Shown in pieces: positions 25,223 through 38,642 of a DNA stretch of 64,000 bases (the first letter of the stretch is position 1; each line of letters opens with the position of its first letter). A program made the translations under genes and the position numbers. Source of the DNA: Vitellaria paradoxa (taxonomy: Eukaryota > Streptophyta > Magnoliopsida > Ericales > Sapotaceae); assembly GCA_019916065.1 (NCBI GenBank), contig CM034242.1:7002453-7066452 (forward strand), read 5' to 3'. Under the pieces are notes generated by a model. It made no database searches. It was not told where the DNA came from and was given only the letters and a program-made list of their open reading frames with translations.

Positions 25223-26505
25223 TAGTTAAAATAGAGTTCTAATTTTTTTAAAAAAATTTAAACGTAGGCGAAGACGTTAGAGTTTAAAGGCAGAATAAAT
25301 TGTGTTGAATTTAGAACAAATTTGAAAAATTACAAAATTCAAAAAACTGAAATATCCTACTTATTAGGAAATTCTTGGGATCAACACAAAAAGGTGAAGG
25401 AACATCTCTTTGAGTTGCAGTAAACTATGGAGAGAATATTTTTAGATTTTTGACTGTGTACAAAGAAGACTGTGTACAAAGAGGGCCGCTCGCTCTAGTA
25501 AGCGTTGTAGTTTTAGTTCCTAAACTATGATATGGAAACCTAAGATGTTTGCATTTTTGTTTCTTTTATATTCAGGAACGCATCTAAGTTTCCAATAGAG
25601 AAAAACGCAATCAAAAACCCAGAGAATTGAATTGTTCATTGATTTTTCTCAACAATTAGTCACAACAAGTTCATGCATTGTGCGTGCGCTCGAAAGGCTT
25701 TGAATCGTGAGTGTTATGGGTTCAGCGTGTCACTGTAAATTCGACTCATCTTCATGGATTCGAAGAGGTATCATTTGCTAGAGTTCGAGTGTATTGTAAA
25801 TTCAAATAAAAAAAAGTCAACAATATAAGTTTATGAATTCGAGTACATTGAGAGGTTTGTACTTTGTAACCTGTTTGTGATCTAGTTAATATTTGAGATT
25901 TTTTCAATTTGAGTTTTCCTCATTAAATACTATCTTCTTATTTATTATTTTGTGTTTGCAATTAATATTTTGTGATTAGATTATCTAATATTAGAAATTT
26001 CAGGGCCGTACTAACTACTAATATTTTGGGCCTATGCAACTCTGTGGGTTGAGCAAGTTGGATTGAAGGTTACTGGATCGAACGATGAAAACTTTTAATA
26101 TGGTTGGGCCAGGTCCATTGAAGTCCAATTGCCCTCCCAGCAACCTTATGGAGCACTCATACCCGACCCGTTCATTATTCTTGCTGCAATGACCTCTTTG
26201 CCCCTTCTGGAAGGTCAACTGTATACAATCTTTCTTGTATTACTTGCCTCTTCTAGCTCCACCCTTGTCGTCTGTCTTCTCTCATCAATTACTGGATCAC
26301 CCTAACTCATCTGGGTCCTTGATTGCTCAACTGATGGAAGGTTGGGATTGAGTTGAGTTAAGGTTTCATGCGGACTGTCCACCTGCACTCCGCCCTAAGC
26401 AGTCAGACGGTGCCCTGCTCTTAGGTATACTTTGATGATTTTCAGCTTTGTATTCACTTCTACTTCGTATCCTTCTGGTTCAATCTTGAGAGAGAGAGAG
26501 ATAAT
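25223..26505. other. Intergenic region upstream of PLR copy C
   Basis: No gene seen. Unlike the upstream region of copy B, 25990-26460 is of mixed composition. The last bases before the ATG are a (GA)n-rich leader ending gagagataat, the only upstream sequence clearly shared with copy B. A short direct repeat gactgtgtacaaaga occurs twice at 25452-25484. Confidence 0.45.
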
Positions 26506-26979
26506 ATGGCAAAGAGCAAGGTTCTTGTTGTGGGAGGGACAGGGTACATAGGTAGGAGGATAGTCAAGGCCAGTTTAGCCCAGGGACATACAACGTATGT
26601 CCTTCAGCGGTCAGAGATTGGTCTCGATATTGAGAAGCTTCAGATGTTACTGTCGTTCAAGGAACAAGGCGCTCGCCTCGTCGAAGGCTCGTTTTCCGAC
26701 CACCGGAGCCTCGTGAACGCCGTCAGACAAGCCGATGTGGTCATTTGCACCATGTCCGGAGTTCATTTCCGGAGTCACAACATCTTGGAGCAGCTTAAGC
26801 TAGTTGACGCCATCAAAGAGGCTGGAAATGTCAAGGTTCGTACTCTGACTACGTCTAGTTTATCACAATAGATATCTATGCTTTTATAAAAAAAAAAAGT
26901 AAAAAAATAAAAATAAAAACTAAAAAATGTTGATCAACCTTAGAAATTGACTAGTCCCTTTTTTTTTTTCTTTTCTCCC

Positions 26980-27015
<36 letters not shown>

Positions 27016-27689
27016 TTGTTCATAGAACATATGCAAGTGTCAGTATCTTTCTACGTTTAGTCCGGTTTGGAGTGTCGGCAAAAATAAAAAAAAAATAAAA
27101 AAATTGTTAAATTTTGAATCATTAGATGTTTGGGATATTTCTTGAAAAGTATGAAAAATTGAAAAAATATTAAAAAAAAGTTGATAGAAGTTAGAGAAAA
27201 TTAGAAAATTTTGATAAAAATTAAAAAAAGTTGGAGATTAATTTTTTGTGTATAGAAAGTTGGAGAAGAATTAGAAAAAAAAAAATTAAAAATTTTTGAC
27301 TAAAAAATTTCAGTAGAGATCGATAGAGATGCAAAAATTTTTGGTTAGTGATATAATTATGTAAACAATTATGTATCTTACCGTTAATTAAGTAATTATT
27401 TTGAAAAGGCTCAGTTAGTATGATAGAAGTCTTTCAGTGGCATTAATTATGTTGTTTATTCTAAAAATGTAATTATTATCATTACTATTTTCATTTATTT
27501 TTCTATTTTATGGTGAAAATATTGCATAGTTTCTATTTATGTGTGTTTAATTAATATAAATTAAAGTTTATATAATTTTTAATAATTGAACATGCATCAA
27601 TATTTATAGGTTTTGTCCGAAACCAATTAAAACTTATTCATTTTTTATATTTTTTTCTAATTAAATTTATCTCATAACATTTTTATATC

Positions 27690-27990
27690 AAATTTTTATA
27701 CTCTTATTATATTTTTTGCGCCAAACTTTTGCGGTGGTTACTCTTTCCCCTAGAGCTCGCTTGGATGAGGGTAAAACACACCTCCAAAATTTTTGCCCGT
27801 GGGCCTCACCTATTTCTCATGATTTGGCAGCTATTTTTTGCCCCCTCTTCCCCGGTCTTCGATTTTTCTCGGTTTTCATTTTAGCCCCCGCGAGGGATAA
27901 TTTTTGGGCTGAGTTCGGGTTAGCCAAAATTTATTCCCCTTCAAGTAAGTGGATTTTTGACCTTTTTAACCCTCTTTAATAGTATTGTTA
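27690..27990. other. Unexplained GC-richer island in PLR copy C intron 1
   Basis: About 270 bp of balanced composition (27716-27979) in an AT-rich intron, open on + for 87 codons but with no recognisable protein. It could be a fragment of a mobile element. It is not present in intron 1 of copy B. Confidence 0.35.
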
Positions 27991-29542
27991 ACTTAATTAA
28001 AATAAATATGATGCTAATAAAAAAAATAATTGATAGCCCAACAAGTCAAAATAAATATAATTAAAAAAATTTTGATAATAACCAACCATTTAAAAGTACA
28101 TATTTAAAAAAAAGTTCTTTAAATAAATTTATAAAAAATTAAATTTTCAATGAAATAAATAATATAACTTCAAATTGTTCAAAAATAATTAAATAGAGTG
28201 GGTTTTGTAATTTAATATTTTAATTTAATAGTTAACCAAGTTTGGGACACCACAAGGGTAAAAGAGTTATTTGATTGATTTTTTCATCATTCATCCCCTC
28301 TTATTTATAAAATATCCAAACCAAGTCAAAAGTTATTCCTCTTCATAAATATTACATCAATGTGGACTAGCTCTTTAAAAATAATACCCCCTTTTATTTT
28401 ATACTCCCTTTAAAATTTATTTTCTAAAATTTCAGCGCCATCCAATCATCCTTTAGAGTCTTCTAGTTAGACAACATTTTTGTGGTTTATATTAAAAGTT
28501 GTCCTTTTGCTTTCCGACGGATGAGGTAAGGCTAGCGGCAAGTAAGACAGAGATGTGATTAGCCATCCCTCATCGGGGATGGATTTAGAGGAGTTTACCT
28601 CAAAATCGATTTTAGTTCGGTGATTTTAAATTTGGGATTGGTGAACTAAAATTTAACCTTTCAATTATTCCTAACTTGTTCCATTGCTATTTCAGTGTTC
28701 AAACTTTTACTGTAAATAAACTTATTTTGTTGAATTCAATTAATTTTATATTTTTTGACAAAGTTATATATTTTATTTAGATAAAATTAATTACTGTAAA
28801 TAAACTTATTTTTTTAAAAAAAGTCATGTACTAAGATTTAGTCTAATTGAAGAAAAATACATTTAAAAAAAATTGAAAAATAGAGAATAAAAAATTAATT
28901 ATTTTACATTTTTTTAATGCAAAGTCTTTTTTAATTTAATTTTATTTTTATTTGACACAACTTTAATCATATTATTAAAAATAAAATTTAAATGAGAAAA
29001 AATATGTAATTAAGTAATTAGAGTAGATTTTTTAAGAAAAAATAATTCAAAGAATTAGTTCAATATATTTAAGGATAGATGTAATTAAAAATAATAATTT
29101 TTTAGATAAAAATATTTGTATAATAATCGTTTTTAAGCTATATCCAATTGAAAAACGTTTACTGGATATTTTTAAAACATAAATGTATAATTTTATTGAA
29201 ACATAAATAAAAACGCAAATATGTTTGGTGGTATAATTTTATTTACAGTAATTAATTTTATTTGATAAAATTAATTAATTTAATGTTATAAATATTTTTT
29301 TAATGATAATTAGTTTTAATAACATGTAAATATATAACTGTAAATATATTTAAATTAATTTAAATATTGTAAATATATTTAAATTAATTAATTTAATGTT
29401 ATAAATATTTATTTTTAATAATAATTAGTTTTAATAACATGTATCATTATAACTTAATTCAATGATAAATTGTCATTAGATTTAATAAAATTAATATAAT
29501 TTAATAAAATATTTTAATAAAATTAGCCATTTTAATAAGATT

Positions 29543-29772
29543 AATTACATCTAAACTCCCTAAATATTAGGTTAATTACACGTAGACCTTCTAAGTGTTG
29601 CTGATAGGACAAAGACATTTTCGTCATTATACAACGCAGTTAACGGAGAAAATTAACGGAAATACCTAAGTATTACAAATATTTGAGAATAAGAGGTTTA
29701 AGTATAAGGTTTAAATGTTCAGGGAGTTTAGGTGTAATTAGCCTAATATTCAGGAGATTTAAATATAATTTA
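29543..29772. mobile_element. MITE-like element with ggttaattacac ends
   Basis: Inverted ends of roughly 40-45 bp: left contains ctaaactccctaaatatta then ggttaattacac, and right, inverted, contains ctcctgaatatta then ggctaattacacc. About 230 bp, in PLR copy C intron 1. Target duplication not resolved. Confidence 0.55.
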
Positions 29773-29797
29773 CTTGTTTTTATCAGCATAACTTTAT

Positions 29798-30301
29798 TGG
29801 GTAAATTACACTTATTCTTCCTTAACATTTAGATAATTATGTTTAACATTCACAACATTTAAAAGTTATATTTGTCTCTCTTATTTTAAAATATTGTTAC
29901 AATTAACCCTATTTCGATAAAATCTATTGTTAAAACTTAATAGAAAATTTAAAATAACTAAAATTTTAAGTATTTTTCTAATTTTATTCATAAATTTCTT
30001 ACATTTTTATTAGTTTTCTTTACAAAAATTCTCAAAAATAAGTAAAACAAATAAAACAAAAAAGTTTTAAGGATTTTTGCAAAACAAAAACTGACGAGGT
30101 GTGAGACAGGAAAAGGTAAAATAAAAAAAAAGTAAAATTTTGATTAAATTGACATTTTATATTAAGTTTTAATAACTATTTTATTAGAAGGAATTGATGT
30201 TAACAATATTTTAAAATAAGTAAGATAAGTGTAACTATTAAATATTATGAGTAATAAGTATAATTATCTAAATGTTAAGGAAAGATAGTAATAATTTACT
30301 C
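29798..30301. mobile_element. MITE with long inverted repeats (Mutator-like?)
   Basis: About 500 bp. The left end gggtaaattacac, with ccttaacatttagataatta, is repeated in inverted orientation at the right end as taattatctaaatgttaagg and ataatttactc. The inverted repeats extend about 110 bp inward (ttattttaaaatattgtta on both sides). Candidate imperfect 9-bp target duplication taactttat / taacttaat. The interior has no ORF. Confidence 0.65.
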
Positions 30302-31984
30302 TAACTTAATTAATCTAACTTTTATTTTATTTTTTGTTATCTTTTTTCTAAGCAATTAATTAATGATAGAAAGTTGATGATGAAACTAACATTTGATTTT
30401 TTTTTTTTTAAATCTTCCCACTTCTTCCGATTTTCATAGATAATGTGTATTTGAAGTTCAAACTTGATTAAAAATCTTCAACTTTCCTTAATTTATTTTT
30501 AATATTTTTCACATAAAAAATCTCTAAACTTTTTTTAACTTTCTCTAACTATTACCAATGTTCTTTAATTTTCTTCAATTTTAACCAATTTCTACTAAAT
30601 TTCTCCAAATTTTATAGACTTTACATTTTTCAAAAAACATATCAAATCTATATAACAAAACAGAACGATTTTAGAAATGTCTCTCTTCCAAACTAAGATT
30701 CAATGATTAAGAATTATTTTTTCTTTTATTTAGCGATTGAGATTATTTTTATATTTTTATTTTCTCCTCAATTTTTATTTTACTAGATCCCACTACCATA
30801 TATCTCACAAAATGATTTAGGCATTTTAAATTTCACCATATTTAAAGGATGGAGATCATATACAAATTAAAACTGCCAATTTAAGCTCCGCCCAATTATA
30901 CTTTATAGGAAGTTGAACTTTCCAAATTAAAGCACCATAATCTATATTTTCTTTTATGGTAGTTTATCAAAAATTAATTAAAAATGATAGAGGCTAAAAT
31001 ACATTTAGTAGTTGTTAGGGTTTAAAATTTTGAAAAAAAATTAAAATATATGAATTATCATAATTTTTTTGAATTTAAACTTTTTGTCCAAAATTTCAAC
31101 TATATAAAAACTTAATACTAATTTTGTTTAGAGTATTACAAATATAAGTTATTGCTAGTACTTAATAATCTAAAATTTACCTATTTTTTATTTTTAGTTA
31201 GAATTTGACACTCTAAACAAGTACATAATCCGATCCCAATAATTTATCATAGCTACGTCTAGTAATACTTTTATAAATTCTGCTAATAGAATAGCATCGG
31301 AAGTGTTCATAAACTTATTAGGAAGCATTACTCTTTCACTAAGATGTATAACAGGTCAGGTTCTAAATTTTATTTGTAAAAAGTTTGACAATTTCGAGCA
31401 ACAGATTATTTATTAAATTGTTATTATTTTTAATCTTTTTACTTTTAGTGAGTTACCAGTTAATTAGAAATACGCATTGTTTGCAAGAAATGAATAAGTT
31501 CTCACCCAACCCAATTATATGACCTTCACGACCCGAACCATTAAATAGAAGATCCAAACGGATCGCAAGTTATTTTGGACACCCTTATCTTCCACAAGAG
31601 CCTGGTGCGGTGTAAGTTGTAGACAGGTTATATATAAAGATATTATATATTGTACAATTAATTTTTTGCAGAGGTTCCTGCCCTCGGAGTTTGGTATGGA
31701 CCCGGCACGAATGGGTCATGCTCTTGAACCGGGTAATGTTTCATTTGTTGAGAAGATGAGAGTGAGGCAGGCAATAGAAGAAGCCAAAATACCCTTCACT
31801 TACGTGTCCGCTAACTGCTTTGGTGGGTATTTTGCTGGTAATCTTGCTCAGCTTTCCAGTCTCATGCCTCCCAGAGACAAAGTAGCCATATATGGAGATG
31901 GTAAAACCAAAGGTACAGCTATGACATATAAAAACGTATATACAAACTGCACAATATTAAATTCAAATAAAAAGCGTGAAAATG

Positions 31985-32330
31985 TTTATAGGTAGTAATG
32001 CAAATGGGTCGGATCAACTCTCGGACTGACCCAAATTTTGACCCACCCAGATTTTTAGGGCTCGGCTTGGCCCGGCCCCATCTTACCCGGGTTAGGGCTT
32101 GGGCTATCCTAACCCGACCTGACCTCGCCCCCTCCTCGCACCACTCTGCCTCAGTCGTTTTATATATATATATATATATATACATTTTAGGTAGCCGTTG
32201 CTGTCAACTTCTAATTTTTTTCTTTTCTTTTCTTTCTTTTTTTTTTTTTCTAGGTAGCCGTTGACGTGAGGTTGCCTCCCAGTGCCAGTTTTTCTTTTTA
32301 TTTATACAAAATATTAAAAAATTAAGCTAA
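31985..32330. repeat. Intron 2 repeat segment of PLR copy C
   Basis: Counterpart of the segments at 1-560 and 18480-19250. It contains taggtagccgttg twice around a (TA)n run (32161-32182) and a poly-T stretch. Non-coding. Confidence 0.55.
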
Positions 32331-33656
32331 GATAGTTGGACAGATCAGAGATGCATTGAACTAATCCCCCCCCCCCCCAAAGGAAGAAAAAAAGTTACAA
32401 TGAATTTTTTACATGGGGGACCAAACCATCGTATCTAATTTTTTTTTTTAGAAATAAAGTATAAAGTAAGTTTGGAGTAACAAAAAATAAAATAAAATAA
32501 AATAAAGTAAAATAATTTGTGAGTTTGTAATTTATATAGTGAGATAAAAAGTGAATAATTTTTAAAAATTTTAAAATTTTTTAACAAATCAAATCCGCTA
32601 ATAATGTATTTACAGTAATTGTAATAATAGTACGTTGAGCTCGCAGTGCCATTTTTGGTTCCATTGTAATAGAATCTTTAATTTTTTTTTCCGATTTTGC
32701 ATATATATATATATATATATATGTATATATTAGCTTAATTATATGTGTCCACAGTTATCTTTTTGGACGAGGATGATGTGGCAACATATACAATCAAAAC
32801 GATAGACGATTCTCGTACCCTGAACAAAACATTGTACCTGAGGCCACCAGAAAACATCCTCACTCAAATGCAGCTTGTTGAGAAGTGGGAAAATCTCTTG
32901 GGCAAAAAACTACACAAGTTTAGCATCTCTGCCGAAGATTTTCTAGCTCCCATGAAAGGTATCAGAAAAATGGGGCTTAATTTTGTTGGGTGTGTCGGAA
33001 ACTTTTTCTACTACCTCACCTAGCAGGATAAAGTTTATATTGTTATTTGTACCTAGTAGAATAAAGTTTATGTCGTTATTGTTGTTGTTGGGAATTTTTT
33101 CAATTTGACGAGGGGAAAAAGAAAAATAAAAGAAATTATAGTTTACTTTATATTTTTATTTATTTATGATTAATTAAATAAAAAATTAAAATTGTTTGAT
33201 AGATATTTATTCATTTTCTTTTATTTTTTTCTAATTATACTAAAAATATAAAATAAATTTAATATTTTTATTTTATTTTATTTTACTTTCTTATCTTTTC
33301 CCTCTCTACATTTCCTTTTTGTACCTAAACACAGCCTTGAAGTTGTACATGTATAATTTGCAGGTTTAGGACTTCGCTACACAAGTAGGAATTGGGCATT
33401 TCTATCACATATTCTATGAGGGCTGCCTCACAAACTTTGAAATGGGAGAAGACGCAGAAGAAGCTTCGGAGCTCTACCCTGAGGTTCGATACACTCGCAT
33501 GGATGCATACCTGAAACGCTATCTGTGAGATCGATCAGACTTGTACAACCACAGAGCTTATATATATATATAGGAGAGGATTGTGGTTTATAGTGACAGG
33601 TGAAAATGAGGAGGACCTCTACTGCCTCTGTTGTTCGTCGCTGGTCGTGTTATGTC

Positions 33657-34025
33657 GTACATACTGATACTGGTTTATTTTTGTCCGCACACTATAGGCC
33701 CAATTGGTAAATATTGTTTAATTGGTGCACTCTCTCGGGAACACTTTCACACACGATTTTTAAAACGCGTTGTGACAGAGTGTGAGGAGCTCTTAATTCC
33801 TCAGTCTTCGACTAATGGCACTAATGACACAAAAATGATCTCACATCAGAAAGGAGTCGAGAACTGTAATAGCTTATAAACACACAGGTCCTTTCTCCCT
33901 GACATGACGCGTTTTAAAGTCATGCATGAGAGTGTCTACAGGAGAATGCACAAAGTAAACAATATTTGTCAGAAGGGTCTATGGGGTACAGACAAAAATA
34001 GACTATCATCACTTTCAGTTATGTC
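33657..34025. mobile_element. LTR-like fragment replacing the normal PLR 3' flank
   Basis: After copy C the flank matches copies A and B up to gttatgtc (33649-33656), then about 370 bp of foreign sequence follow, and similarity resumes at ataaatcaatcaaaat (34031 on). The foreign part carries text such as aaaacgcgttgtgacagag and cacaggtcctttctccctgaca, which resembles LTR/leader regions of plant Gypsy-type elements as I remember them. GTTATGTC recurs at 34018-34025. About 640 bp of native flank is missing. No coding content. Confidence 0.45.
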
Positions 34026-34315
34026 ATAAAAAATAAATCAATCAAAATTCAAAGAAGCTCCATATAATTGAATCTTCCTGGGCTCTCTCTAGATCAGGGT
34101 GGATAATAAAATTCAAACCATACAAGGAAACGTATTCTCATGATCTCTCTTTAGCTTGCCTAATGTACAAAGAGCCCACAAAACTTATCAACGTACCAGC
34201 AAGACATATATATGAAGCTATATATTGACAACAGATACATGAAGCTACTGATGGAAACATGTAAAGCATTACATGAAAAGGTAATATATATATATATATA
34301 TATATATTTTCAATT

Positions 34316-37300
34316 CTATCTTCTGTATGCAAGTGTCTTGGTCTCTAGGTCAGATCCACTTGCGCCAAAGAAATCAAAACTCCCTCTAGTAGTATTCAAA
34401 TCAAAATTTATGGATCCTCTTTCAGCCTTAAGCTTGATGTCTTTCTTTTCCTCTTCCAATGTAGTGTGTTTATTCTTCACTTCTGCATTCATATTCTCCA
34501 TCAGACTTGACAGAGCTGAATTGCAGTTGCTTAGCTGAGCTCTTGTTGCTTCAAGAGTGCCCCCAGCACAGTTGATATCAAGTGTGAGGCTCTTTTGAGC
34601 ATTGTCTAATATCGCTTGCAAGTACTTCCCTTGGGCCTCGATTCTCATCTGCAGCTTTGTTTGTACCTATTATGTATTTGGAGAATATTGAAAATCAAAC
34701 TACGGCTAGAGAATATCGCATTAATTAGCAAAAACTTCCTAACCAACCGCAGAGAAGGGACCAACAACTAAGGAAAATTGAAAATATATATATATACATG
34801 TAGGACTGTAATCAAGGTGAGCCGAGCTGAGCTTTGACTTTCTTGAACGTTGCTTGAATTATTAGTATAGGAATCAAACTCAAGCTTTTGCATGGGCTCA
34901 ACAAAGAACTCAGTCTTGAGCTCGGCTCAAGAATAGGTTAACTAATCAAAACGATGCTGTTTTGGTCTAAAATATTGTAAATCAAAAAAAAAAAAAACTC
35001 AACTAAACTAAAACGTCATCATTTCACTAATCAAAACAATTCGGTTTCGGTCAACAATATTATAAAGGTATGTATGTTACTTTATTGTGTCACCTTGCAA
35101 GCTTTTCGAACCGAGTTTTTTCAAGCTTGAACTCGAATTTTAAACAAGTCACAAATTGAACTTGAATTCAACTCATTAAGTCCATGAATCGAGCTCTAGC
35201 TCGTGAACAACTCGATTCGTGAGTACCCCTAACATAAAGGACATACCTCAAGCTGCTCTTGTAATCTTCTCTGCACTTCAATCTGACACCGCAGTGCCTC
35301 TGCAATTGGCATTCCTCTGCTCGGAGTAGAACATTTATTAGCAACAAAATGGGCAGCTCCAAGAATCAATTTTACTTTAAGCAAAAAATTTCAAACCATA
35401 TTTAAGGATGTAGACATATTATTTTTACTCAAAAATCAAGAGTAGGAAGTTAAGCGCTCTAGATAAAAAAGAGAGGTGGCTTGGTATTGAAGGTTGAAAA
35501 AACAAATATATATATGTAGTGGGATATTATGGGGTCAAAATACCCTTGTTCACTATTCATTCCCAATGAATTGATAGCTGCTGCCTGAGGACTGGATGTG
35601 GTAATCTCTGGAGGAACCACCTGGATGATTAACAAGAAATACATGATAAGAATAAATTTGGAAAGACGGAACGAAAGGCAGCGACTTGAAAAGTCACAAA
35701 ACAAACGAAAGAGAAGAGAGCACAGAAGTGGCAAGTGAACCTTTTTTTTTTTTTTGGCTACTAAAGGAGGACACAAGATTTGCGCTACAAAGCTTAACAT
35801 TAAAGAGGACTTCAAAATTTTAAAATAATGATTTGGGCAAATTTATACTTAACACATGTACTTTATCACTAATCTTAACTTCAGATTTGCACTTTTCTAT
35901 CAATAAATTTAAAGGAATTAGGTAAAGTAGGGCAGTTGAAACTTATAGTAGACAAAGTGGGATGATTTAAAGTATAGATATTTAAGTGAGAATTGAAATA
36001 AAGTAAAAATAAAAAATGCTAAAGTGTAATTTACCCTAATGATTTTAACTATCTTCTGCATTGCTCAAAATCTAGTAGTGAAAACAAATAAGGACAATCA
36101 AAAAGATTTTCTACCGCAAAATCATTCTATTCCCGTTTGAAAGGACTAAATTGAGCTTTGCAAGTACAATATGATTCTAAGTATTTCATTCATCATTCAA
36201 AATTCAGAAGTGAAACAAAAACAAAGATGTGATTAAAAAACAAAAAAGATAATTGAATATAATTTGGTCCCCTTTAGAGATTTGAATTGAGGGTTTATTC
36301 ATGAAAGTACCATGAGAATTGAATGTTGGATATCATCAAAGCAGGAGCAATAGTCAAGATTTTGTTTTACAGAGAAAAATTAAATTTTTACTATTTATTC
36401 AAAATTTATATTGTACTCACCATTGCACTCTATGTTTTGTTCTATAGTGTTATGTTTCTTGGCCTGCTGCCCAAGTCTATATTTCTACACATCATAAATC
36501 ATCCCAACGTTAAATCAGAATAACATAAAAAGCATAATGAGAAAGGAACCAAAAAGGGAAAAAAAAAAAAAAAAAAAGAAAAAAATAAGAAAGCACACCT
36601 GTAAATGGCTCTTTAGATGGTACAACGTTAAGCCCTTTAAGCCCATCACTCTCAGCACTGACTTGGGAGTTGATTCTGCAAATTGAAAATCCTCCCTTAA
36701 TTGAGTTCATATTAAAAGCTAGCTGATTGAGGGTGGGAGCCCAAGGTAAATAAACACTACACCAATATCTCATACTACTACTAATATGGGACACATGTAG
36801 TCCTTATTACAGTCCAGGCATTAACCCCTGTGCTGCAAAGGATAGGAGACATGGTGAATGCTTCAATACCATTTGTTATATATCTTAGGAGAACTCACCA
36901 CTAAGAGCTAGCTGATAGAGGGAAGCAGCACAAGGCCAATATCCCATACTACCAATGTAGGATAAATGTACTCCATACTACAATGCTTGTAGGATCCTAC
37001 CAGACTACAAAATTCAACGATGGAGTGGCTGTTAATCATAATATTGCTTCATCTACTTGTAAAGATGAGAAATCAATTATGTGAGTGGAACCCAACAACT
37101 TTAACAATTATTATTTATACTGATTTACATTTTTCCCCTTCCATTTGTCTACAGGACAATTGTCATTTGATTCATGTCCACGGTTTGGAATGAGACATAT
37201 TACATGCTGCTAAAGTTGGGTTTTGCATTCTTCATCAAATCCTTTATATCCAGGACGTTGTGTAACTGAATTTAGATTCTTCCAATAGACTGCTTAAAGT

Positions 37301-38606
37301 AATCACAAAGTTAATTAAAGAGAAACATCCTGACTGCAATTCAAAAGAGTGAAACTAGGATTTTCAACACCATGATCTATATAATAAATTTACAATGCAA
37401 AGTACTTTGCGATAGTCACTCACGGATGTCAACACCTGTAGCTAAGATTGTGCCATGTAAGCAACATGGTGGGCCCAAATGCTGAAGTGGCTTGATCTCA
37501 GCATATGCATTGACATTGACAACTATCCACAGAGATCTTCACAATGTAAAATACAAATTTGGCAAAAAACATTTACAATCTAAGATGAAACTATCACCAA
37601 TGGGTTGAATTTCACAGCATGCCACAAACAGATTAATTACTCCAGCTATTTCACTACAAATTATAGGGGTGGCAAATTGGCAAGTAATTCAACTGAATTT
37701 AGATTCTTCCAATGGACGAAAGTAATCACAAAGTCACAGAAAAGAGTGAAACTAGGATTTACAAAACCGTGATGTACTTCCTAAAAATTACAGTGTAAAG
37801 AACTTTTCTGACACCTGCAGCTGACATTGTTCCACGTCAGCAATATTCCCAATACTAAGTGGCTTGATCTCAGCGTGTGCATTGACACCGGCTACTATCC
37901 ACAGAGCCCCTCACAATGTAAAACACCAAATTTGGCAAAACAATTATTTATAGTCTAATATGAAACATTCATCAATCAGGTTAGTTGAAATTCACAGTAT
38001 GCTAAAAACAGATTAATTTCACTCCGGCTGTTTCACTGGTGTGACATTGTCCACATTTTGGTTTTACAATCAAAGAACTGCTCATCCACCTGTCCTTGCA
38101 GATTCTAAGGATTCTAAAATTGGTGCTTATATAGATACAACCATACAGCCAGTTTAACTTGAAGAGTTCCCCGACTCTTCCACATTAAAAGATAAAAATA
38201 ACGACGATGTCAACAACAACAACAACGATAATAATAATAATCACATGAAGGAGGTGAGACTCAAAAAGATAAGCCAAAATTTCAACTTTTGTCATTCAAT
38301 GCTATTGCTTTATTTACAATTCAGCTACAATTGAGCTATCTATGGGTTGAATTGTTAACCACCACATGTATATCTTCAACATGCCTCAAACAAGTGAGGT
38401 AGGCAGTAAGATTTAAACAAAGGACAAACTCTTCTACCCATATGAAATTTCATCTAAAAGCTAAAAGCATTAGTCTTTTCTAGAGATACTCAATTATTTA
38501 CTTCTTCAACACAAGATTGATAAAGGGATAACTGAATTGCTAACTGCAAGCAAACAAAAATAATAATAGAAAAATTGGAAATGGAATTCTGAATCCAATT
38601 GTGGGG

Positions 38607-38642
<36 letters not shown>

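Larger units (their letters stand above)
26506..33528 (+). pseudogene. PLR: Pinoresinol-lariciresinol reductase-like gene, copy C, frameshifted in the last exon
   Basis: The exons mirror copy B: 26506-26835 (330 nt), 31672-31912 (241), 32755-32958 (204) and 33364-33528 (165). The first three are intact, with GGTGYIG at residues 10-16 and Lys138 in VEKMRVRQ. Exon 4 is one base longer than in copies A and B: gtttggac has become gtttaggac just after the acceptor. Reading shifts from codon 261 and stops at 33417-33419, giving about 276 residues with 16 aberrant ones and loss of the last ~50. The lost part is the conserved C-terminal segment, so function is doubtful. The tttag created by the extra A could act as another acceptor, but this would not restore the frame. 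The remaining exon-4 bases are intact in the old frame, so the lesion is recent, or it is a sequencing error. Introns are 4.8, 0.84 and 0.4 kb. Confidence 0.8.

Noticed and set aside
27716..27979. 87-aa ORF in PLR copy C intron 1
   Set aside because: No family resemblance and no splice context; recorded as an unexplained island only.
34316..34538. Plus-strand ORF over the MYB-CC last exon
   Set aside because: Shadow of the minus-strand exon, which encodes the recognisable EAQGKYLQ coiled-coil text.
35607..35620. Exon 4 of MYB-CC starting at GTGGTTCC
   Set aside because: This acceptor would add 13 nt and break phase. The acceptor 13 nt downstream keeps all six exons in frame.
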